Shown: positions 14,692-19,807 of the stretch, piece after piece
How the letters are laid out: each line of letters opens with the position of its first letter
Position numbering within the stretch: the stretch's first letter is position 1
DNA from: an uncultured Pelagibacteraceae bacterium
Lineage (GTDB): Bacteria > Pseudomonadota > Alphaproteobacteria > Pelagibacterales > Pelagibacteraceae
Length of the DNA stretch: 19,807 nt
Direction of reading: 5' to 3'
Assembly (NCBI GenBank): GCA_902602105.1
Contig: CACKPP010000010.1
Coordinates: forward strand, 1-19,807
Notes under the pieces: model-generated
Databases searched by the model: none
What the model was told of the DNA's origin: nothing
The model's input: only the letters and a program-made list of their open reading frames with translations
Made by a program: the position numbers and the translations under genes

Positions 14692-15719
14692 GGATTGGGA
14701 TAAATTTTTTGAACTTCATTAATTTCATTTATAATTTCCTCAGTTAAATTTATATTTACACTTTCTATATCAGTTTTCAACTGCTCCATTGTAGTTGCAC
14801 CAATTATAACAGAAGTTACAAAAGGTTGAATTTCCAAAAATTTTAGCGACATTTGTGCTAAGTCCAATTTATATTTTTTAGCCACCATATAATAAGCTTC
14901 AATAGCTTTTTCTGCGTTAGGTTTATTATATCTGGTCCAGAAATCTTTATGGAGTGCAATTCTAGATTTTTTAGGCAATTGATTATTTCTATATTTGCCT
15001 GAAAGATAACCACAAGCAAGAGGAGAGTAAGCTAAAAGTCCTGATTGTTCTCTAACAGACATTTCCGCAAGGCCCACTTCATAAGTTCTGTTGAGTAGAT
15101 TGTATGGATTTTGAACGGTAAGCATTCTAGGAAGATTTTTATTTTTAGAAATTTCTAAAAATTTAGATAGGCCCCACGGAGTTTCATTAGATAAACCAAC
15201 ATATCTTATTTTACCCTGATCTATGAATTTTTTTAAATTTTCTAAAATATCTTCAAATTTAGTCCAATCACCATCATCTCCGTGTTCATATCCTAGTTTA
15301 CCAAAAAAATTGGTGTTTCTTTCGGGCCAGTGAAGTTGATATAAATCAATATAATCTGTCTTTAGTCTTCTTAAACTTCCCTCTAATGCTTCAGTAATAT
15401 TTTTTTTTCCAAATTGATTACCACCACCTCTTACATATTCTCTCATAGGTCCACAAACTTTTGAAGCAAGAATAACTTTATCTCTCTTCTTGGTTTTTTT
15501 GAACCAATTACCTATGATTTCTTCTGTGCTACCAAAAGTTTCTTCTTTAGGAGGAATAGAGTAAATTTCTGCAGTATCCCAAAAGTTTACACCTTGATCT
15601 AAAGCGTAATCCATTTGCTCGAATCCTTCATCTTGGGTGTTTTGTTCTCCCCACGTCATTGTTCCGAGACAAATTGTGCTAACATTTAGATCTGAATTTC
15701 CTAATTTTTTGTAGTTCAT
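14682..15719 (-). CDS. Aldo/keto reductase, Tas-like
   Basis: A 345-residue TIM-barrel NADPH-dependent oxidoreductase, close in length to E. coli Tas (about 346). The catalytic tetrad is present: Asp48 and Tyr53 in NFWDTAEIYS, Lys87 in ASKVCGP, and His130 in YQLHWPER. GSTEEIIGNWF at about 63-73, LAYSPLACGYLSGKY and VIIGATTMEQL are further family markers. The physiological substrate is unknown; Tas in E. coli was found by complementing tyrosine auxotrophy. It is the first gene of a minus-strand run, divergent from the Bax inhibitor-1 gene over 81 bases. Confidence 0.92.
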   Translation of the reverse strand: MNYKKLGNSDLNVSTICLGTMTWGEQNTQDEGFEQMDYALDQGVNFWDTAEIYSIPPKEETFGSTEEIIGNWFKKTKKRDKVILASKVCGPMREYVRGGGNQFGKKNITEALEGSLRRLKTDYIDLYQLHWPERNTNFFGKLGYEHGDDGDWTKFEDILENLKKFIDQGKIRYVGLSNETPWGLSKFLEISKNKNLPRMLTVQNPYNLLNRTYEVGLAEMSVREQSGLLAYSPLACGYLSGKYRNNQLPKKSRIALHKDFWTRYNKPNAEKAIEAYYMVAKKYKLDLAQMSLKFLEIQPFVTSVIIGATTMEQLKTDIESVNINLTEEIINEINEVQKIYPNPCP

Positions 15720-15800
15720 TGAGGTTTTATAGAGTTAATTTTTTTATCAATCTTTTAAGGTATCTTGAATAATTAGTAAAAGAATATTATATATATAATT

Positions 15801-16565
15801 ATGGAATTTGATAAAAAAGGTATTTTAGGAAGAGCCGCTGCAGCAGCTAAACAGTCAACAGTAGTAATGGATGAGGGCCTAAGAGCCTATATGTTAAAAG
15901 TCTACAACTACATGGCCACAGGAATACTATTAACAGGTATAGTTGCTCTTTTAACATTTAAAATGTCGGTAGTAACAAATGATGCAGGATCAATAATAGG
16001 TTTAACTCAAATAGGAAATGCCATTTATATGTCTGGACTTAAGTGGATTGTAATGTTGGCCCCATTAGGGATTGTTTTTTATATGAGTTTTGGAATTAAT
16101 AAAATGAGCGCATCAAAAGCTCAGACAACTTTTTGGGTCTTTGCTGCATTAATGGGTTTGTCTCTATCTTCAATTTTATTAATTTATACTGGAATGAGTG
16201 TAACTAGAGTCTTCTTCATTTGCTCAGCAACTTTTGGAGCAATGAGTATTTATGGTTACACAACAAAAAGAGATTTAACTAAATTAGGGTCTTTTTTGAT
16301 GATGGGATTAATTGGAATTATAATTGCTTCATTAGTTAATATTTTTATGAAATCTTCGATGATGTATTTTGTAATCTCAATTTTAGGAGTTTTGATTTTT
16401 GTGGGACTTACCGCATATGACACCCAGAAAATCAAAAATATGTACGCAGTTAGTGATAGTGGCGAGATAATGGGCAAGAAAGCAGTTATGGGTGCTTTAA
16501 CTCTTTATCTAGATTTCATTAATTTATTCATTATGCTTCTTAGACTTTTTGGTCAAAGAAGATAA
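15801..16565 (+). CDS. Bax inhibitor-1 family (YbhL/YccA-like) inner-membrane protein
   Basis: A 254-residue protein with about seven membrane helices, starting near residue 33 after a cytoplasmic N-terminal region containing DEGLRAYMLKVYNYMA. The sequence GLTAYDTQKIKNMY near the C terminus carries the aspartate conserved in the family, and ALTLYLDFINLFIMLLRLFG is the typical last helix. Bacterial members act as calcium or proton leak channels or modulate membrane proteolysis. The AT-rich spacer before the ATG holds TATTAT and TATAAT runs, but none sits at convincing promoter spacing. It ends two bases from the convergent DUF2794 gene. Confidence 0.93.
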   Translation: MEFDKKGILGRAAAAAKQSTVVMDEGLRAYMLKVYNYMATGILLTGIVALLTFKMSVVTNDAGSIIGLTQIGNAIYMSGLKWIVMLAPLGIVFYMSFGINKMSASKAQTTFWVFAALMGLSLSSILLIYTGMSVTRVFFICSATFGAMSIYGYTTKRDLTKLGSFLMMGLIGIIIASLVNIFMKSSMMYFVISILGVLIFVGLTAYDTQKIKNMYAVSDSGEIMGKKAVMGALTLYLDFINLFIMLLRLFGQRR

Positions 16566-16567
16566 TT

Positions 16568-16915
16568 TTATCTTTGAAGTTTTTTCCAATTAGTATTTTT
16601 TAAAAGTACGTTTAGATCAAATGAGTTTTTCAATATTTTTCCATTAGTATCAGTTATCAAATATTTAAGATTTTTGTTTTTCGGTTTAAAATTTTTACAT
16701 ATTTTATAGAGTGCGTTTTCAGCTGCATTTTTAAAAACACTAAACCCTACTTGCTTGCTTGATATACTTAGGCCATAATCTTTCCAAGATCCTTCGGAAA
16801 CCATTTTAGCATAAAGGTCTAAGATAATTTTTAATTCATTCTTTTCAAAAAAATTTTTATCTTCTAACTTTTTGTCTTTAACGTTGTTAATTACTAATCG
16901 TAAATTATTATTCAT
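16568..16915 (-). CDS. DUF2794 family protein
   Basis: A 115-residue soluble protein matching the alphaproteobacterial DUF2794 pattern. It has FEKNELKIILDLYAKMVSEGSWKDY in the first half, then SVFKNAAENALYKICK, and a C-terminal ITDTNGKILKNSFDLNVLL stretch. No function is known to me. Its start lies inside the last codons of the YciB/IspZ gene (eight-base overlap), so the two are translated from one message. Confidence 0.82.
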   Translation of the reverse strand: MNNNLRLVINNVKDKKLEDKNFFEKNELKIILDLYAKMVSEGSWKDYGLSISSKQVGFSVFKNAAENALYKICKNFKPKNKNLKYLITDTNGKILKNSFDLNVLLKNTNWKKLQR

Positions 16916-17459
16916 TAGTTTTATATTTGTTAATTAATCCTATTTGAAAACCTGTAAAAATAAAAGTTATAGGCAATAAACCCCAAACTTTAAAATTTAC
17001 CCAAAATTCCTCTGATTGGGTTCTCCAAACTAATTCATTTAGTATTGCTAGACAAAAAAAGAAATATATCCATCTTTTATTTAATATTTCCCACCCCTCG
17101 TTGGTTAATGAAATTGATTTTCCCATTAGCTTCTTGAGAACTGGTTCATTAGTAAAGTATTTTCCAAATATTAATGCAAGACCAAATAGAATATTAATAA
17201 TTGTGGGTTTGATATAAATAAAAACTGGATTGTTAAAATAAATTGTCAGTCCTCCAAAAAAAATAATTAAAATTCCACTCAACAAGGGAACTTTTGGTAT
17301 TTTTTTTTCTAAAAACCATACGATAGCTAATGCTATTATTGTCGCAACTATAAATGGAGGAATTGCTATTTTCAAATCTTTTTCACTATCGTAGTAGTAG
17401 TAAAAAAAAATTACCAATGGACCAAAATCAGTAAGAAACTTTAAAAAAGATTTATTCAC
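16908..17459 (-). CDS. yciB: YciB / inner membrane-spanning septation protein A
   Basis: A 183-residue membrane protein with five to six hydrophobic segments. The family pattern is clear: FLTDFGPLVIFFYYYY at about 8-23, FLEKKIPKVPLLSGILIIFFGGLTIYF, IKPTIINILFGLALI, then LTNEGWEILNKRWIYFFFCLAILNELVWR. YciB (also called IspZ, intracellular septation protein A) takes part in cell-envelope synthesis and division in enterobacteria; the IspZ name does not denote an isoprenoid enzyme. It is divergent from hspQ across 88 bases. Confidence 0.92.
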   Translation of the reverse strand: MNKSFLKFLTDFGPLVIFFYYYYDSEKDLKIAIPPFIVATIIALAIVWFLEKKIPKVPLLSGILIIFFGGLTIYFNNPVFIYIKPTIINILFGLALIFGKYFTNEPVLKKLMGKSISLTNEGWEILNKRWIYFFFCLAILNELVWRTQSEEFWVNFKVWGLLPITFIFTGFQIGLINKYKTNE

Positions 17460-17547
17460 CCAAAAGATATTAACATAAATAATATTTTTGCAATAATAAT
17501 AAATTTTTCTTATTGATTTTTATTTTTAAATACCCATACTAACTTTA

Positions 17548-17868
17548 ATGCCAATTCAAAAAGCTAAATTTTCAATAGGTGATATAGTAAAACATAAACA
17601 CTTTGAGTTTAGGGGTGTAATTTATGATGTAGATTTTGAATTCAACAATTCCGAGGAATGGTATCAATCAATACCAAAAAATGTTAGACCTCGTAAAGAT
17701 CAACCTTTTTATCATCTTTTAGCAGAAAATGATGAAATTACTTATGAGGCATACGTATCAGAACAAAATTTATTGATGGATGACTCTGATGAACCAATAA
17801 AACATCCTTTAATTGAAGAAATTTTTTCAGGTAAAAAAGGATCAAGCTATTTTAAGCTTTCTAACTAA
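17548..17868 (+). CDS. hspQ: HspQ heat-shock / hemimethylated-DNA-binding family protein
   Basis: A 106-residue protein with the YccV/HspQ pattern: AKFSIGDIVKHKHFEFRGVIYDVD at the N terminus, EEWYQSIP, QPFYHLLAENDE, TYEAYVSEQNL, and the conserved HPLIEEIFSG near the C terminus. In E. coli HspQ acts as an adaptor and allosteric activator of the Lon protease and was earlier described as binding hemimethylated DNA. The frame is complete and of normal length. A structured intergenic region and ccmC follow. Confidence 0.92.
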   Translation: MPIQKAKFSIGDIVKHKHFEFRGVIYDVDFEFNNSEEWYQSIPKNVRPRKDQPFYHLLAENDEITYEAYVSEQNLLMDDSDEPIKHPLIEEIFSGKKGSSYFKLSN

Positions 17869-18048
17869 AAAATTCACTTTTTAAACACAATTAGCTCAAA
17901 TCTTCGACACAGCTATTTATTAAATTACACTTAATTCTGGTCAAGAGTGTTATTTATTTACCCTTCGTTATTATCTCCCTCTACATTCTTGATCAGATGA
18001 TAAATTCGTAATAAAAACTCACAAATTGAATTAAGATATTAATAAATA
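17869..18048 (+). other. 180-base spacer between hspQ and ccmC
   Basis: This is the longest gene-free stretch in the window. It contains the hairpin at 17936-17997 and otherwise low-complexity AT-rich sequence. I see no tRNA, no known riboswitch motif and no convincing reading frame. The last 51 bases before the ccmC ATG are AT-rich and lack a clear Shine-Dalgarno sequence. Confidence 0.6.
17936..17997 (+). ncRNA. Candidate structured RNA: 15-bp hairpin upstream of ccmC
   Basis: The arm TCTGGTCAAGAGTGT (17936-17950) pairs along all 15 positions with ACATTCTTGATCAGA (17983-17997), enclosing a 32-base loop. Thirteen pairs are Watson-Crick and two are G-U. Those two would be A-C mismatches on the opposite strand, which points to plus-strand RNA. 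No U-run follows, so it is not a standard intrinsic terminator. It could be a leader element of the ccm transcript, a 3' structure of hspQ mRNA, or a small RNA. The loop is pyrimidine-rich and includes CUCCCU, which could pair with a purine-rich ribosome-binding region. Confidence 0.45.
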
Positions 18049-18756
18049 ATGTTTAAATATTTTGAACCTAATAAAATTTTTTCTATTACATCAAAAGCGC
18101 CAAGATATGTCTTATTGTTATTTATCATTATACTTTCAGTGGGATTAACTGAAGCTCTAATAATATCTCCTGAAGATTATCAACAAGGTCATTCGGTAAG
18201 AATTATGTATGTTCATGTACCTGCTGCCTGGATATCAATTGGAATTTTTTCTGTAATCACATTTTTATCTATAATTGGATATATCTTCAAATTGAGAAAT
18301 TTTTTTTTAATTTCAAAAAGTTTAGCTCCATCAGGTTTAGTGTTTAATATTGTAGCTCTAGTTACAGGTTCAATCTGGGGAAAACCAACCTGGGGAACAT
18401 GGTGGGCTTGGGATGCAAGAATTACCTCTATGTTAATTTTAGCTTTATTTTATATTATGTATTTAATTGCTTGGAGGATTAATGAAAATAATGACAAAGT
18501 ATTTAAAATAACATCGATAATCACAATCATAGGAATAGTTAATGTTCCAATTATTAAATATTCAGTTGAGTGGTGGAATACTCTGCATCAACCTGCTTCA
18601 ATTAATATTTTATCAAAGTCATCAATCCATATTTCAATGTTATTTCCTTTAATGATTATGACTGCGGCATTTGCTCTATTTTCTCTATTAATTTTTTTAA
18701 TGAAATATAATACAGAACTGATAAAGATTAAAAACAAAGGTTTAGATAGATTATGA
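18049..18756 (+). CDS. ccmC: Haem exporter / CcmC of System I cytochrome c maturation
   Basis: CcmC presents haem to the chaperone CcmE on the periplasmic side of the inner membrane. The 235-residue protein has six membrane helices and the WWAWD tryptophan-rich motif at 118-122 (GTWWAWDARIT). The two flanking haem-ligand histidines lie in VHVPAAW (His56) and NTLHQP (His180). All expected elements are present and length is normal. It overlaps ccmD by four bases. Unlike many alphaproteobacterial clusters, ccmA and ccmB are not immediately upstream; hspQ is. Confidence 0.96.
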   Translation: MFKYFEPNKIFSITSKAPRYVLLLFIIILSVGLTEALIISPEDYQQGHSVRIMYVHVPAAWISIGIFSVITFLSIIGYIFKLRNFFLISKSLAPSGLVFNIVALVTGSIWGKPTWGTWWAWDARITSMLILALFYIMYLIAWRINENNDKVFKITSIITIIGIVNVPIIKYSVEWWNTLHQPASINILSKSSIHISMLFPLMIMTAAFALFSLLIFLMKYNTELIKIKNKGLDRL

Positions 18757-18980
18757 TTAACGAAACACTATTAATGAATGGATATGGACTTTACGTTTGG
18801 TCAGCTTTTACGTTTACTCTACTAAGTTTTGTATTACTTTTTATTGTTACTAAAATTCAATATACAAAAGAAAAAAATAAATTTATTGCTAAATTTGGAA
18901 CTTTAAACTCTGAAAGCGCTGCTTTTGCAAAATCTCAAAGAATTAATAAAGAAATTTTATCTAACACTTCAAGTATTTAA
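18753..18980 (+). CDS. ccmD: Haem exporter protein CcmD
   Basis: A 75-residue protein with one membrane helix at about 17-33 preceded by the family pattern NGYGLYVWSAFTFTLL, followed by a charged region typical of CcmD (KIQYTKEKN). CcmD helps release holo-CcmE from the CcmABC complex. It is somewhat longer than many CcmD proteins because of a polar C-terminal extension rich in serine and asparagine. Identification rests on the helix motif and its position between ccmC and ccmE. Confidence 0.88.
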   Translation: MINETLLMNGYGLYVWSAFTFTLLSFVLLFIVTKIQYTKEKNKFIAKFGTLNSESAAFAKSQRINKEILSNTSSI

Positions 18981-18990
18981 CTTTTAAAGC

Positions 18991-19410
18991 ATGCATGGTC
19001 GTAAAGTTAAATTAAGATTTACTTTTGTAATATTAATTTTAATTACTTTAATTTTATCAGTTTTTCTTATCTTAAAATCTCTTGAAGAAAATGTTGTATA
19101 TTTTCAATCCCCAACTGAAATCAAAGTTTTATCAGAAATAGAAAAAAATAAAATTAGAGTTGGAGGGATGGTAAAAGTTGACTCAATATCAATGGAGGTA
19201 AATGAAATTAAATTTGTTATCACAGATTTTAAAAACGAGATAAACGTGTTATACTCAGGTGCTGTTCCAAATCTTTTTATGGAAGGAAAAGGCGTTGTTG
19301 CAGAAGGATATTTAAAAGATAAAAATTTTTTTTTAGCTACCAAAATTTTGGCAAAACATGATGAAAACTATATGCCACCAGAAGTAGCTGAGGCATTGAA
19401 GGAGAAATAA
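18991..19410 (+). CDS. ccmE: Cytochrome c maturation haem chaperone CcmE
   Basis: CcmE carries haem covalently from CcmC to the CcmF/H ligation complex. The 139-residue protein has an N-terminal membrane anchor at about 10-29 and a periplasmic OB-fold domain. That domain shows [11 protein letters not shown] at about 56-66, [11 protein letters not shown] and [11 protein letters not shown]. The haem-binding histidine is His123 in [12 protein letters not shown], followed by the conserved Tyr127. The gene starts ten bases after ccmD. Confidence 0.96.
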   Translation: MHGRKVKLRFTFVILILITLILSVFLILKSLEENVVYFQSPTEIKVLSEIEKNKIRVGGMVKVDSISMEVNEIKFVITDFKNEINVLYSGAVPNLFMEGKGVVAEGYLKDKNFFLATKILAKHDENYMPPEVAEALKEK

Positions 19411-19413
19411 ATT

Positions 19414-19807
19414 TTGGCTAGTTCAATTGGATTTTATTCTTTAATTTTTGGAGTATTTTTCTCTTCATTAATTATTTTTCTTTCAATAAAAAATTTCAAA
19501 AATCAAAAAATTTTTGATAACAAGATAATCTCTTTGACTTTTTTACAATTTTTTTTTGTTATAATAAGTTTTTTGAGTTTAATAATATCATTTGTTAATT
19601 CAGATTTTAGTAATGAAACAGTTTTTAATCATTCTCATACTACAAAACCCCTTTTTTATAAAATTTCTGGAACTTGGGGAAATCATGAAGGGAGTTTACT
19701 ACTTTGGTTATTAGTTTTAACATTATTTATTTTCTTATTTCTATTGAGATCAAAGGACCAATCAAAGCAATATAGAATTTTAACCCTATTGTTTCAGCAA
19801 ATAATTA
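19414..19807 (+). CDS. ccmF: Haem lyase subunit CcmF, N-terminal part cut by the window edge
   Basis: The first 131 residues of CcmF, the large membrane protein that, with CcmH/CcmI, attaches haem to apocytochrome c. I start it at TTG 19414, three bases after the ccmE stop, with AAGGAG at 19398-19403 as ribosome binding site; similarity begins at SSIGFYSLIFGVFFS. Hydrophobic segments lie at about 6-24, 40-62 and 95-111. The motif SGTWGNHEGSLLLW at about 85-98 is the CcmF haem-handling (WGxHEGS) signature. The remainder of the gene lies beyond the window. Confidence 0.93.
   Translation, partial: MASSIGFYSLIFGVFFSSLIIFLSIKNFKNQKIFDNKIISLTFLQFFFVIISFLSLIISFVNSDFSNETVFNHSHTTKPLFYKISGTWGNHEGSLLLWLLVLTLFIFLFLLRSKDQSKQYRILTLLFQQII

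Noticed and set aside
15765..15800. Sigma-70 type promoter before the Bax inhibitor-1 gene (TTGAAT with TATTAT or TATAAT)
   Set aside because: The spacers are 14 and 23 bases, and the better -10 match ends just before the ATG; such strings are common by chance in AT-rich DNA.
16256..16477. Minus-strand frame inside the Bax inhibitor-1 gene
   Set aside because: It is antisense to the conserved last helices of that gene; no start signal or family likeness.
17936..17997. Hairpin as an intrinsic terminator of hspQ, or as SRP or 6S RNA
   Set aside because: No U-run follows and the loop is 32 bases, unlike an intrinsic terminator. The conserved SRP tetraloop and internal-loop motifs and the 6S open-bubble layout are not visible.
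19104..19343. Minus-strand frame inside ccmE
   Set aside because: It is antisense to the conserved OB-fold domain of CcmE.
1..19807. CRISPR arrays, insertion sequences, prophage or defence genes
   Set aside because: No direct-repeat series, transposase, integrase or recognisable defence domain was seen on either strand.

Overview
The window looks like a stretch of a SAR11-type alphaproteobacterium (Pelagibacterales). It is very AT-rich, spacers are mostly 0-60 bases, and neighbouring genes often share start or stop bases. Typical alphaproteobacterial families are present (tsaD divergent from hemC-hemD, DUF2794, IalB family, hspQ, System I ccm genes). The lineage is inferred from protein resemblance and base composition from memory; no search was run.

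Layout. At 1-236 the sequence is rearranged: the C-terminal end of tsaD and the first codons of an EVE-domain gene lie on the plus strand. They are joined head-to-head to the N-terminal two thirds of tsaD on the minus strand (to 947). This is most likely an inverted chimera at a contig end. At 1004-4847 there is a tight plus-strand run: hemC, hemD, an MscS channel, a YggT protein and folD. Two small membrane-anchored proteins follow, one with a SHOCT domain. At 5352-8171 a minus-strand run holds a short-chain dehydrogenase-like protein, an exported sugar dehydrogenase and a metallo-beta-lactamase-fold hydrolase.

At 8199-12083 lies the most interesting part, two unusual photolyases facing each other. 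The first is a PhrB/(6-4)-type photolyase that appears to have lost all four iron-sulfur cysteines. Its stop codon overlaps the start of a 42-residue four-cysteine DUF2256 protein, followed by a glutamine amidotransferase-like gene and two small proteins. Converging on these is a second photolyase whose domain order is reversed: the FAD-binding domain starts at residue 1 and a domain resembling the usual N-terminal antenna domain sits at the C terminus.

At 12089-15719 a minus-strand block holds a PsiE-family protein, an unrecognised membrane protein, argG, an IalB-family exported protein and a Tas-like aldo/keto reductase. At 15801-17868 are a Bax inhibitor-1 family protein, DUF2794, the septation protein YciB/IspZ and hspQ. 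The 180-base gap at 17869-18048 contains a 15-base-pair hairpin whose two wobble pairs fit a plus-strand RNA. From 18049 to the end runs the cytochrome c maturation cluster ccmC-ccmD-ccmE-ccmF, the last gene cut by the window edge.

Functionally the window combines tetrapyrrole synthesis (hemC, hemD), haem delivery to periplasmic cytochromes (ccmCDEF), one-carbon metabolism (folD), arginine synthesis (argG) and light-driven DNA repair. I found no tRNA, rRNA, CRISPR array, insertion sequence or phage gene.
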